Of a stretch of 64,000 nucleotides of DNA, positions 8,262-16,638 are shown piece by piece (position 1 is the first letter of the stretch; each line of letters starts with the position of its first letter). The position numbers and the translations under genes were made by a program. This stretch comes from Xanthomonas hortorum pv. cynarae. Its GTDB lineage: Bacteria > Pseudomonadota > Gammaproteobacteria > Xanthomonadales > Xanthomonadaceae. The notes beneath the pieces were generated by a model. It worked only from the letters and a program-made list of their open reading frames with translations. It was not told where the DNA came from and ran no database searches. Location of the stretch: contig NZ_MDFM01000001.1 in assembly GCF_002939985.1 (NCBI RefSeq), positions 62,001 through 126,000 on the forward strand, in the 5' to 3' direction.

Positions 8262-9059
8262 TCAGTGCGGCAGCAATGCCTGCGCCAGTGGCGGCAGGAT
8301 GCGTGCCAATCGCTGTGCCCAAGCGTGTTGCCCAGCTGCATCGGCGATCAAATCCTGGCGCAGTTCCAGCTCCACATGCAGCAGGCCGCGGCCTTCGCCG
8401 TAGACCGGAATCGCGTAGTCGCTGGTGTCGCTGATCGCGTAGGGCTGGTTGTCGCCGACCACCAGATCCGGCTCCTCGCGCAAGGCCTGCAACAGGCGAT
8501 GTGCCAGCCGCGTGTCGCGGTGGTACAGCACGCCCGCATGCCAGGGCCGCGCGTTGCCGGCCATGGCCGGGGTGAAGCTGTGCATCGAGAGCAGCAGTGT
8601 CGGCTGATGGCGCGCCTGGCGTGCATCGAGTTCTGTAGCGATACGCGCGTGATACGGCGCGAAGATTTCATCGATGCGTTGTTGCCGATCAGTTGCCGTC
8701 AACCCGAGATTGCCGGGAATCGATGTGCCGTCGCTCACCTCGGGCATCAGCGTGGCCGAACCATGCGGACGATTGCAGTCGATCACCAGCCGCGAATAAG
8801 TCTGGGCAATGGCGAACGCATCCAGCGCATCGGCCAACAAACGGGTGACTTCGGCAATGCCGATATCCCAGCCGATATGGCGGTCCAGCGCATGCTGCGG
8901 CAAACCCAGGTTGGCCAGCCGCGCCGGCACGCGCTGACCGGCGTGATCGGCGATCAGCAACCACGGCGATGCCGCGTGCGCGTTGAACACAGTGAACGTT
9001 GCGGGATCGTCGGCGCCCAGCAAGCGGGCAGGGGTGACTTCAGTCGTCGCTTCAACCAC
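8262..9059 (-). CDS. N-formylglutamate amidohydrolase family protein
   Basis: The sequence resembles N-formylglutamate amidohydrolases (zinc-dependent, PF05013), which split N-formylglutamate in histidine degradation. Visible blocks are LLIADHAGQRVPARL (start of the fold), SRLVIDCNRPHGS, LLSMHSFTPAMAG and HVELELRQDLI, which carry the expected His/Asp/Glu metal and catalytic residues. With the GTG at 9059 the product has 265 residues, and this start overlaps the stop of the upstream NUDIX gene by 8 bp. No strong ribosome-binding site is seen, so the start is uncertain. No histidine-degradation genes are nearby, so the real substrate may be another N-acyl amino acid. Confidence 0.82.
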   Translation of the reverse strand: MVEATTEVTPARLLGADDPATFTVFNAHAASPWLLIADHAGQRVPARLANLGLPQHALDRHIGWDIGIAEVTRLLADALDAFAIAQTYSRLVIDCNRPHGSATLMPEVSDGTSIPGNLGLTATDRQQRIDEIFAPYHARIATELDARQARHQPTLLLSMHSFTPAMAGNARPWHAGVLYHRDTRLAHRLLQALREEPDLVVGDNQPYAISDTSDYAIPVYGEGRGLLHVELELRQDLIADAAGQHAWAQRLARILPPLAQALLPH

Positions 9060-9603
9060 GCGGGGTGCCGTCCAGTGCGTGGTCGACCAGGTACAGCCCG
9101 GCCCACAACTTGGGATCCATCTGATAACCCTCGGCCATCTTCTGCACCAGCCAGGCGCCGACCTGTGCACGCGGGATTTCATGCACGGTGATGTCTTCGC
9201 TGGCATCGCCGCCGCCTTCGCCGACCTTGCGCAGGCCGGTGGCGCGCACGAAGGCGATCTTCTCGCTGCTGGCGCCGGCCGAGGTCGGGCCGATCATCAG
9301 CACTTCGGCGTGCTCGGCGGTCCAGCCGGTTTCTTCTTCCAGTTCGCGAATTGCCGACAGCTCGATCGATTCATCGGCATGCACATCGCCGACCAGGCCC
9401 GCAGGCATTTCGATGGTGCGTGCCTGCAGCGGCACGCGGAATTGTTCGACGAACAGCATCGCATCGTCGGGCGTCACCGCCACGATGATCGCGGCCAGGC
9501 CGCCGGCATGCACGCGCTCGGAATATTCCCAGGTGCCGCGCACGACCATGCGCTGGTACTTGCCTTCGTAGACCACGGTGGGCGGGGTGTCGTGTCGGTT
9601 CAT
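9052..9603 (-). CDS. NUDIX hydrolase, ADP-ribose pyrophosphatase-like
   Basis: The 183-residue protein contains a full NUDIX box (GDVHADE, seven residues, RELEEETGW) near residues 75-100, preceded by EMPAGLV as in ADP-sugar pyrophosphatases. Such enzymes split ADP-ribose or related nucleotide sugars with Mg2+. The ATG at 9603 overlaps the stop of the upstream exonuclease gene in an ATGA junction, so the two are probably translationally coupled. The C-terminus likewise overlaps the start of the following amidohydrolase gene. The family is clear and the exact substrate is not. Confidence 0.92.
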   Translation of the reverse strand: MNRHDTPPTVVYEGKYQRMVVRGTWEYSERVHAGGLAAIIVAVTPDDAMLFVEQFRVPLQARTIEMPAGLVGDVHADESIELSAIRELEEETGWTAEHAEVLMIGPTSAGASSEKIAFVRATGLRKVGEGGGDASEDITVHEIPRAQVGAWLVQKMAEGYQMDPKLWAGLYLVDHALDGTPRG

Positions 9604-10586
9604 GGGTGCAGACCTTGTTCCAGGGAAACGGTGGGAAGCGCTGCGGGTGCGCCGGTGCACGCGGCCAGCAGCCGACGCCGGGTGAGCGGGCCAAAACGCA
9701 GGCTCTCGCACAATCCGGTCAGCATGTCCGCGTCGGCCTGCGCACGTGTGAAACCTGTTGCGGTCAGCGCCAACGGCGCATTGAGCGCAATGGTGCTGAG
9801 CTGGCGCCACAGCAAGGCATGTTCGCGTTGTTCGCGCAGCCGCACCGCCATCTGTGCGGCGCCACGCAGGCGCAAAAATGGGAGTTCGTCCACGCGCTCC
9901 AGCAAGGCATCCAGGCTGCCGAAATGCGCCAGCAATATTGCGGCGGACTTGGCGCCGATGCCGGTCACACCCGGAATGTTGTCGATGGCATCGCCGCACA
10001 GCGCCAGATAATCGGCGATCTGGTGCGCATGCACGCCATAGCGGGCCTTGACGCCGTGCATGTCCCAGCGTTGATTGCGTGCGTAATCCCATTGTTCGTC
10101 GTGTTCGACCAACAGCTGCGACAGATCCTTGTCGGCCGAGACGATCACCCCGCGCAAGCCCTGCGCACGCGCGCTGTGCAAGGCGCTGCCGATCAGATCG
10201 TCGGCTTCGTAATCGCGGTGGGCCAGCACGCTCAGCCCCAATGCCGCGCACAGCGCCTTGCAATGCGCGAACTGGCGCCGCAGCGCGTCCGGTGCCGGGG
10301 TGCGATTGCCCTTGTAAGCGGGGTACAGGGCGTGGCGAAAACAGCTGTCCAGCGCTTCGTCGAAGGCGATGGTGATGTGCGCGGGGTCTTCGCGTTCGAG
10401 CAGGTCGAGCAGGAAGCGCGCAAAGCCATGCACCGCATTGGTCGGCCAGCCCTGCGCATCCTGGAATTCGTCCGGGATGGAATGCCAGGCGCGGAACACG
10501 TACAGGCTGGCATCGACCAGGTACAGCGGGGTCGGGCGCGCGCTGGTGGGCGGAGCGCCGTCGATCGAGGTGGTGTGCGTGGTCAC
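9600..10586 (-). CDS. 5'-3' exonuclease / flap endonuclease-like protein
   Basis: The 328-residue protein matches the 5'-3' exonuclease domain of DNA polymerase I and the stand-alone Xni/ExoIX proteins. Seen in order are LYLVDASLYVFRAW, the YKGNR arch motif, EADDLIGS, VSADKDLSQL, and the helix-hairpin-helix region GDAIDNIPGVTGIGAKSA. It is longer than E. coli Xni (251 residues). The extra length lies at the N-terminus and in the C-terminal 70 residues. The likely start is the GTG at 10586, whose GTGA overlaps the stop of the nitroreductase gene. Role: removal of flaps or RNA primers in DNA repair, inferred from the family. Confidence 0.88.
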   Translation of the reverse strand: MTTHTTSIDGAPPTSARPTPLYLVDASLYVFRAWHSIPDEFQDAQGWPTNAVHGFARFLLDLLEREDPAHITIAFDEALDSCFRHALYPAYKGNRTPAPDALRRQFAHCKALCAALGLSVLAHRDYEADDLIGSALHSARAQGLRGVIVSADKDLSQLLVEHDEQWDYARNQRWDMHGVKARYGVHAHQIADYLALCGDAIDNIPGVTGIGAKSAAILLAHFGSLDALLERVDELPFLRLRGAAQMAVRLREQREHALLWRQLSTIALNAPLALTATGFTRAQADADMLTGLCESLRFGPLTRRRLLAACTGAPAALPTVSLEQGLHP

Positions 10587-11158
10587 GGCGTCCAGTCGCG
10601 CAGCAACGCACGCGGATCCGGGCGCTCGCGTTCGGGGACCTGCATGCGTGGCGTGCCGATGTGGATGAAGCCAGCGATCCGCTTGTTTTCCTCCAGGCCC
10701 AGATAGGCGGTCACCGCCGGGTCGTAGGCCATCCACGCGCTCAGCCATTGCGCGCCGAAACCGTGCGCCTGCGCCGCCTGTAGCAGTGCAAAGCACACGC
10801 AGCCGGCGGTCAGCAATTGTTCCTGTTCGGGCACCTTGTGCTCAGGGCGCAGCGAAGCGATCACTACGATCGCCAATGGCGCATCGTTGAAGCGCCCGCG
10901 TTCTTTCGCGATCGCCGCAGCCGATGCCAGCGGGTCGGCGGCCTGGGTGCGTTCGGCCAGGAAATCGCCCAGTGCCTGGCGCGCGTCCCCGCTGATGCGC
11001 AGAAAGCGGAACGGCACCAGCTTGCCGTGATCGGGCACGCGCACCGCCGAGGTGAGCATGCGCAGCAGGGTGTCCTCATCCGGCCCGGGCTCGCCGAGCT
11101 GTTTGGAGGGGACCGAACGGCGCGCGTCCAGCGCCTGGAGCGAATACGGTGCGTGCAT
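10583..11158 (-). CDS. Nitroreductase family protein (YdjA-like)
   Basis: The 191-residue protein has the small FMN-dependent nitroreductase fold: the N-terminal ARRSVPSKQL stretch that contacts FMN phosphate, LTSAVRVPDHGKLVPFRF, and the C-terminal HGFGAQWLSAW and GFIHIGTP segments. Its size fits the minimal YdjA subgroup, which uses NAD(P)H to reduce nitro compounds or quinones; physiological substrates are poorly known. The ATG at 11158 starts the family motif MHAPYSLQAL; the open frame further upstream is unsupported. It is the first gene of a four-gene overlapping run ending at 8262. The 361-bp region upstream separates it from a divergent DUF1631 gene. Confidence 0.88.
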   Translation of the reverse strand: MHAPYSLQALDARRSVPSKQLGEPGPDEDTLLRMLTSAVRVPDHGKLVPFRFLRISGDARQALGDFLAERTQAADPLASAAAIAKERGRFNDAPLAIVVIASLRPEHKVPEQEQLLTAGCVCFALLQAAQAHGFGAQWLSAWMAYDPAVTAYLGLEENKRIAGFIHIGTPRMQVPERERPDPRALLRDWTP

Positions 11159-11519
11159 AGTTCCGGATCGAGGCAGCGAAACGGCAATTATAGACGGGCC
11201 CTTCCCAACGCCCGCCGCATCGTGCCTGGCCAGGCACCCGCAGGTGCAGCCGGGCCAGGGCCGACGGCGTGGGCGGGCCTGCCAAGCGCAAGGCTTAACC
11301 CTCGCCAGCGTATAAAGGGCTTGGCAAGCGCCACAGCGGCGCTGCAAGCTACGATGTTCACTTGACACGCAAACCACGGGCGGTCACGAATAAAGTGAGA
11401 GATTCATCACATTTAATGGATGAGCGAAACGCCTACCATGCAATAGCGGAATTTGGGGCCGCGTCCGTTTTTTCTTGTTTGAATATTTTCACGCCTGCAG
11501 GGGCGGGGAGCCTTTGCGC
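11159..11519. other. 361-bp divergent intergenic region
   Basis: The region between the nitroreductase start and the DUF1631 gene holds no convincing gene. A TTGACA hexamer lies at 11362-11367 on the plus strand, but no good -10 sits 16-18 bp after it. A short A/T-rich stretch near 11386-11415 is the likeliest promoter area. Confidence 0.4.
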
Positions 11520-13883
11520 ATGACTTTTCAGCCCAGTCCGTCGGGACACCCGGGCCGTGACCAACGCTTGCTTGAACAGGCGCATGCCGCGTTCGTGCCG
11601 GCGATTGCGCAGGTATTTGCCGCTGCAGTCGCACATTTCGACGATGTGCTGTTCGATCGCGCCGAATCTGCGGGCACCTCGCAGTTGCTGTTTCTCGACG
11701 GCATGCGCGAGCTGCGTCGCAAACGCGACGACGTGGCCGACCGCTTCCGCCAACAGCTGGAAGACGGCTGGCAGGCGCTGGTACTGGGCATGCCGCTGTC
11801 GGCCGAAGTGGTGCTGGCTGGCGAAATCGGCACCGGCCCGCTGAGCCTGGTGCCCGAACATGTGCTGGAATCGCGGTTGGCAGTGCGCAATCTGGCCACC
11901 GTGCTGCTGCGCGACTTCAAACAGGTCCTGGCGCGGGTGGACCGCCGCCTGGGCTGGATCGCCGGCGGCCTGGAACTAGTGGCCGATACCAACCCGATCG
12001 GCCCGGAACACCTGGGCGTGGCCATCCACGAAGCCTTCGCCATCTGCGACCTGGCGCCGGAAGTGCGCCTGGTGCTGATCAAGCTCTGCGAGCGCGACCT
12101 GGCCGAGCCGATCGGCAAGTTGTACGCGCGCCTGGACGAAACCCTGCTCAAGGCCGGCGTCATGCCGGAAATGTCGCCACCCAAGCGTCAGCCGCCCCGC
12201 GCGCAGCCGCGCAGCGACACGCCCGAAGAGCGCGCGCGGCCCGATGGCCAGGGGCAGGGCGCGGCTGCCGAGATGGGCGGCGACGATCAGAACGACCAAT
12301 ACGCACCGGCCTGGGCCAACCGTTTTCTGGATCGCTGGGCGCATAGCCGCGGCCGCATGCAGGCTGCCACCCAGCGCGGTCATACCGATGGCGGCGGCAA
12401 CGCAGGTGGGATGGACGGCGATGGCGATCATCCCGGCGGTAGCCAGGGCATGCTGCTCGAAGCGCTGCACGAACTGCTGCAGCAGACCCGTAGCGTGCGC
12501 GACAGCGCCGCGTCTGCGGCAACGGTGGCGGTGGGCCAGCAACGCCCCCTGAGCCAGCGCGAAATGATGTCGGTGCTGTCGCTGCTGCAGGCCACGCCGA
12601 GCGGGACGTTGGGCGCTTCCATGGGCGATGACAACGAATCGCTGGCGCAGCGATTGAAGAACGAAGTGCTGTCCAGCGCCACCCGGCTGGGCGTGGATCC
12701 GGCCACCGCAAAACTCGACCCGATGGACGAAGATGCGATCGATCTGGTCGGCATGCTGTTCGATGTGATGCTGGACGAGCGCGATCTGGAAAATCGCTCG
12801 CGCGAGATGATCGGCCGGCTGGTGGTGCCGTTCGTCAAGGTCGCGCTGCTGGATCGCAAGATGTTCGTGCAGAAGACCCATCCCGCGCGGCGCCTGCTCA
12901 ACTCGCTGGCCGAGGCCTGCGAAGGCAATACCGGCGACAGCGCGGCCGAACGCGTGCTGATGGGCAAGGTCGAGGAAATCGTCGACCGCCTGGTCGCCGA
13001 ATTCAACGAGAACCTGGCGATCTTTCAGACCCTGGAAGAAGAATTCCGCGACTTCCTGTCGCAGCACCGGCGCCGGGTGGAGATCGCCGAGCGTCGTGCC
13101 ACCGAAACCCAGCGTGGCCAGGAGAAACTCGAACTGGCACGCAGCCGCGCGTTGTTCGAACTGGAGCAACGCGTGCTCGCCGGCGCGCCATTGCCCAAGG
13201 CGGTGGAAGATTTCCTGCGCCAGCCCTGGCTGCATCATCTGACCATGGCGATCCTGCGCGACGGCGACGAGGGTCCCGGCACCGTCGAAGCGCTGGCGCT
13301 GGCCGATGGCGTGCTGGAAGAACTGGCCGAGGCGCGTCGCCATATCGTCGGCAAGCCGTGGCTGCAGGTCTGGCAGCCGGCGCTGTATCGCGTGTTCGCC
13401 AGCATCGGCCTGCATGGCGATGCGGTGGTGGTGGCGATCAGTGCGCTGCACGACACCTTGCAGGCGATTGCCGAAGCGCGCCCTGAACTGGAAAAGTCGC
13501 TGCCCGACTTGCCGCAGGTCAACCTGCCGCCGCCGGCCGCCGAAAGCATCAATGTGGTGCTGGGCGCCGAAGCGGTGGCGCAGAGCATCGACAGCGCCGA
13601 CGCCACGCGTTTTCGCGCGATGGATATCGGCACCTGGCTGGACTTTGTCGACAAGGACGGCAAGGTGCAGGCCGGCAAGCTGTCCTGGGTGAGTCCGATC
13701 TCGCAACGCCTGCTGTTCGTCAACCGCCGCGGCGTGCGTTTTTGCGTCGCCTCGCCGGAAGAACTGGCGGTGATGGTGCGGCTGGGTCGCCTGCGCGAAC
13801 ACATCAACGACGGCGCCTTCGACAGCGCGATGCAGGGCGTGATCGATCGCCTGGATCCGCTGCATAACGGCACCGTGCACTGA
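11520..13883 (+). CDS. DUF1631 family protein
   Basis: This large acidic protein of 787 residues belongs to the DUF1631 family, whose function is unknown. The N-terminal third contains long helices (FVPAIAQVFAAAVAHFDD, LLFLDGMRELRRKRDD). A glycine/aspartate/histidine-rich low-complexity linker lies around residues 215-310. A helical C-terminal half follows, and a final beta-rich segment (GTWLDFVDKDGKVQAGKLSW...RLLFVNRRGVRF) resembles a PilZ-like barrel. The ATG at 11520 follows GGGGAG by 9 nt and is preferred over the TTG 45 bp upstream. No signal peptide or membrane segment is seen. The PilZ-like end would suggest cyclic di-GMP binding, but the RxxxR-type motif is not certain. Confidence 0.85.
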   Translation: MTFQPSPSGHPGRDQRLLEQAHAAFVPAIAQVFAAAVAHFDDVLFDRAESAGTSQLLFLDGMRELRRKRDDVADRFRQQLEDGWQALVLGMPLSAEVVLAGEIGTGPLSLVPEHVLESRLAVRNLATVLLRDFKQVLARVDRRLGWIAGGLELVADTNPIGPEHLGVAIHEAFAICDLAPEVRLVLIKLCERDLAEPIGKLYARLDETLLKAGVMPEMSPPKRQPPRAQPRSDTPEERARPDGQGQGAAAEMGGDDQNDQYAPAWANRFLDRWAHSRGRMQAATQRGHTDGGGNAGGMDGDGDHPGGSQGMLLEALHELLQQTRSVRDSAASAATVAVGQQRPLSQREMMSVLSLLQATPSGTLGASMGDDNESLAQRLKNEVLSSATRLGVDPATAKLDPMDEDAIDLVGMLFDVMLDERDLENRSREMIGRLVVPFVKVALLDRKMFVQKTHPARRLLNSLAEACEGNTGDSAAERVLMGKVEEIVDRLVAEFNENLAIFQTLEEEFRDFLSQHRRRVEIAERRATETQRGQEKLELARSRALFELEQRVLAGAPLPKAVEDFLRQPWLHHLTMAILRDGDEGPGTVEALALADGVLEELAEARRHIVGKPWLQVWQPALYRVFASIGLHGDAVVVAISALHDTLQAIAEARPELEKSLPDLPQVNLPPPAAESINVVLGAEAVAQSIDSADATRFRAMDIGTWLDFVDKDGKVQAGKLSWVSPISQRLLFVNRRGVRFCVASPEELAVMVRLGRLREHINDGAFDSAMQGVIDRLDPLHNGTVH

Positions 13884-14069
13884 GGGCTGCGATCAAGGCA
13901 CCTGCGCGCGCCGCCAGGCGTGCGCGGCCTTTAAGCGATGCGGCAAGGCCACCGGTACGCGGCGGTTCCAAGCGTTCCATCCGCATCCACCTGGCGACCG
14001 ATCGCTAGGTGGTTCAGCCAATTCAAACAGGCCGGCACGCTCGCAATGTGCGTGCCCTTGCGGTCTGGA

Positions 14070-14936
14070 TCAGGGCGATGCCGGGCCGATGAACTGCAAC
14101 GCCTGATCGATCACCGAAGCATGGTCGACCATGCGGTTGTGGCCCAGTCCTTCGGTACTGACCAGTTGCGCGCCCGGCCAGAGCGCCGCAAAACGTGCGC
14201 CTTCTTCCCAGGGGGTTTCGCGGTCGCGGCGGTCGTGAATGATCAGCGCCGGGCGGTCACCGAAGTGCGGCAGGCGCGGCGTTGCGTCGAAATCGGCGAA
14301 GCGCTTCCCGGTCAGCTGATGCAACCAGTTTTCAAACGGTGCGAACGCGCCGGGTGCGATGCCGAATGCGCGGAACTGGCGCTGCGCACTCTGTGCCGGT
14401 GCCAGCAGCGGGGCGATCAGGACATAGCGTGCCGGCCGCCACGCGGGGGCGTCGGCAAAGACTGCTGCTGCCGCGCCCAGGGAATGGCCGATCAAGGCGG
14501 CCGGGCGTCCGTGGCGGCCGCCGATGTCGCGCAAAATCCGCACGAAATGCGGCATGTTGCTGATCCTGCCGCCGCTCAAGCCATGTGCGGCCTGATCGAA
14601 CGCCACCACCGCATAGCCGAGCGCCCGCAGCTGCGGCACCCATGCCGCAAAGCGCAGCCCGTAACTGGCCCAGCCATGCGACAGCAGCACATACGGCTGC
14701 TGCGCCGGGTCGCCCCACCGGTAAACGGCAATGTCGACGCCATCGATGTGCAGGCGCTGGCGATGCGCATCGGGCAACTGGGCGGCGAGTCCGGCGGCCT
14801 GCCGGCGGCCGGCCGCTGCCGGGGTCACGAAGCGGCGAGCCAGAAAGCGACCGGTCGGGCCGGGGGCCAGTCGACTGGCGCTGGCCAGCACGCCGCGCAG
14901 CAGGCGCGCACGCAATTTGGCGATGGACGAAGACAT
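14070..14936 (-). CDS. Alpha/beta hydrolase
   Basis: The 288-residue protein is a soluble alpha/beta hydrolase. It has the oxyanion strand YVLLSHGWASYGLRF, the nucleophile elbow GHSLGAAA, a distal aspartate in LIIHDRRDRETPW and the catalytic histidine in EGLGHNRMVDH. The substrate is not predictable. The ATG at 14936 follows AAGGAT with good spacing. It is transcribed divergently from a TetR-family gene. The 131-bp space between them holds two copies of a 19-bp palindrome, so it is probably the main target of that repressor. Confidence 0.88.
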   Translation of the reverse strand: MSSSIAKLRARLLRGVLASASRLAPGPTGRFLARRFVTPAAAGRRQAAGLAAQLPDAHRQRLHIDGVDIAVYRWGDPAQQPYVLLSHGWASYGLRFAAWVPQLRALGYAVVAFDQAAHGLSGGRISNMPHFVRILRDIGGRHGRPAALIGHSLGAAAAVFADAPAWRPARYVLIAPLLAPAQSAQRQFRAFGIAPGAFAPFENWLHQLTGKRFADFDATPRLPHFGDRPALIIHDRRDRETPWEEGARFAALWPGAQLVSTEGLGHNRMVDHASVIDQALQFIGPASP

Positions 14937-14970
14937 GGCGAGATCCTTGGAGTGGGCGACGTCGTATTGG

Positions 14971-14989
14971 ATCTTGTCGTCGACAAGAT
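14971..14989. promoter_or_regulatory. Operator-like palindrome 1
   Basis: ATCTTGTC-GTC-GACAAGAT is a perfect palindrome with 8-bp arms and a 3-bp centre, 35 bp upstream of the hydrolase ATG. A near copy lies 40 bp away, centre to centre. Confidence 0.75.
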
Positions 14990-15010
14990 GTGGATGAGTC
15001 TGCCCAGTCC

Positions 15011-15029
15011 ATCTTGTCAGCGTCAAGAT
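15011..15029. promoter_or_regulatory. Operator-like palindrome 2
   Basis: ATCTTGTC-AGC-GTCAAGAT repeats the left arm of palindrome 1 exactly and differs by one base in the right arm. It overlaps TTGACG on the minus strand, a possible -35 element for the hydrolase gene, so a repressor bound here could block that promoter. Confidence 0.72.
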
Positions 15030-15067
15030 GATCTGCTCCACTGAGGTCTCTGCAAACGAAGTTGCCC

Positions 15068-15667
15068 ATGTCGCAATCATCCGTGCCTGCTGCGTATCAC
15101 CATGGCGATCTGCCGGCTGCGTTGCGGCGCGCAGGGTGGGAACTGTTGGGCGAGGCCGGTGCGCGCGGGTTGACCTTGCGCGAGTGCGCGCGCCGCGCCG
15201 GTGTCTCGCATGCCGCGCCGGCGCATCATTTCGGCTCGCTCGACGGGCTGCTGTCGGAACTGGCCGCCGATGGCTACGAGCGCATGCTCGATCAGATTCT
15301 CGCGACCCAGCAGGAACTGGCCGATCCGCTATTGGGATGCGGGCTGGGCTATATCCGCTTCGCCAGCGCGTTTCCGCAGCACTTCCGGCTGATGCTGGGG
15401 CTGGATCTGCGCTCGCGCAGCTTGCCCAGACTGTTGTATGCCAGTGAAGCGGCGATGGCCTGCCTGCGCGAGACGCTGCGGATGCAGTGGATCGCGCGGC
15501 ACGGCAGCGCCCCGAGTGCCGAGGTGCTGGAGCAACGCACGCTGCTGGCCTGGAGCACGGTGCATGGGTATGCCTTGCTGGCGATCGATCGCAAGCACGC
15601 CGGGCTGCTCGCATTTGCGCCCGAACAGGTGCTGGCCCCGCTGCTGCAAGCGGTGCTGATGCCCTGA
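15068..15667 (+). CDS. TetR/AcrR family transcriptional regulator
   Basis: The 199-residue protein has an N-terminal TetR DNA-binding domain: YHHGDLPAALRRAGWELLGEAG, then the helix-turn-helix LTLRECARRAGVSHAAPAHHFGSLDGLLSELA. A ligand-binding helical domain follows, matching the TetR_C WHG-type layout (FPQHFRLMLG, TLLAWSTVHGYALL). The ATG at 15068 is preferred over a TTG 6 bp upstream. It is divergent from an alpha/beta hydrolase, with two palindromic operators between them, so autoregulation and repression of the hydrolase are the simplest reading. The inducer is unknown. Confidence 0.92.
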   Translation: MSQSSVPAAYHHGDLPAALRRAGWELLGEAGARGLTLRECARRAGVSHAAPAHHFGSLDGLLSELAADGYERMLDQILATQQELADPLLGCGLGYIRFASAFPQHFRLMLGLDLRSRSLPRLLYASEAAMACLRETLRMQWIARHGSAPSAEVLEQRTLLAWSTVHGYALLAIDRKHAGLLAFAPEQVLAPLLQAVLMP

Positions 15668-15793
15668 TTGCGCACGATGGGCGCTGTCATGCCCGGATCG
15701 CGTCGTCGATCCGCTTTGCTGCCTGATACGTGAATCAGCCCACACGACGGCACGCGGGATCGCCTGCGATATCGCTCAATCGTCAGCTGTCGC

Positions 15794-16288
15794 TCAATCG
15801 TCTACCGGCGGATGCTCGCGCAGCCAGGCGCTGCGTTCGGCCGGGCTCATCTTCTGCCAGCGTTGCTGCAGCGCGTTGCGTTCTTGCTGGTTGAGCGTGC
15901 GCATGCGTTCGAACAAGGCCTTGGCTTCGCGGCGCTGCTCGGGACTCATGTTGCGGAAGCGGTCCATGCCGGCCTTGGCCTGCTTGCGCTGTTCGGGGGT
16001 CATGTCCAGCCAGCGGCGTGCGTGGCGATACATGCGCGGGCGCTCTTCGGGCGCCTCGTTCCAGCGTTCGCGCAGCGCATCGATCAGCACCTGGCGCTGC
16101 TGTTGGGTCAGTTTTTCCCACTCGGGCATGGGCGTCTCCGCCTCGCGCGGTCCCGGACCCCGCGGGCCGGGGCCATCGGAGGAGGGTGGCGGCCCCGGCG
16201 GGCCCGGCGGAGGTGCCTGGGCCAACAGCGACGCGCAGGGCCCGGCGCACAGCAGCAGGGTCAATAGCAGGAGGGTGGTGCGGGTCAT
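15794..16288 (-). CDS. DUF3106 domain secreted protein
   Basis: The 164-residue protein starts with a signal peptide (MTRTTLLLLTLLLCAGPCASLLAQA) and a proline/glycine-rich spacer. A highly charged helical domain follows with repeated EWEKLTQQQRQVL, MTPEQRKQAK, MSPEQRREAK and MSPAERSAWL units typical of DUF3106. A periplasmic location is likely. The repeated (M/L)(S/T)PEQR helices recall CpxP/Spy-type periplasmic proteins, but the resemblance is only general. It is the third gene of a sigma factor/membrane protein/DUF3106 set, 5 bp downstream of the membrane protein gene, so it is very probably co-transcribed with them. Confidence 0.85.
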   Translation of the reverse strand: MTRTTLLLLTLLLCAGPCASLLAQAPPPGPPGPPPSSDGPGPRGPGPREAETPMPEWEKLTQQQRQVLIDALRERWNEAPEERPRMYRHARRWLDMTPEQRKQAKAGMDRFRNMSPEQRREAKALFERMRTLNQQERNALQQRWQKMSPAERSAWLREHPPVDD

Positions 16289-16293
16289 CGTGC

Positions 16294-16638
16294 TTATTCC
16301 ATGGCCAAGGCGGTGTCGGACCCGAGCCAGACGTACAGGTCCGGGTTCTGGGTCAGCATGTCGTCGGTATCGGTGGTGGTGGTGGCGATCGCCTGGGTCG
16401 CGGCGGTGTCTGAGGGTGCCGATTCGCCCGGCCGCAGTTGCAGGCCGATGCCGATCGCCAGCAACCCCGAACACGCGGTCGCCAATAACCAGTAACCGCG
16501 ATGGTTGCGCGAGGGCGCAGTTGCGTGACGTGCCTGGCGCAGGCGTGCCAGCGTCTGCGGCGGCAGGCTGGTGAGCGCGGCGGTGTGCAGTTGACGCAGC
16601 TGCGCGTCGAACCGGGCCGGATCGTGGGAGCGGTTCAC
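16294..16638 (-). CDS. Small single-span membrane protein, putative anti-sigma factor
   Basis: The 114-residue protein has a cytoplasmic N-terminal half (LRQLHTAALTSLPPQTLARLRQARHA), one transmembrane helix (YWLLATACSGLLAIGIGLQL, about 50-69) and a short Thr/Asp-rich periplasmic tail. No named domain is recognised. Its start overlaps the stop of the sigma factor gene (ATGA), the classical layout for an anti-sigma factor. No ZAS-type HxxxCxxC motif is present, so the anti-sigma role rests on position and topology only. Confidence 0.75.
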   Translation of the reverse strand: MNRSHDPARFDAQLRQLHTAALTSLPPQTLARLRQARHATAPSRNHRGYWLLATACSGLLAIGIGLQLRPGESAPSDTAATQAIATTTTDTDDMLTQNPDLYVWLGSDTALAME

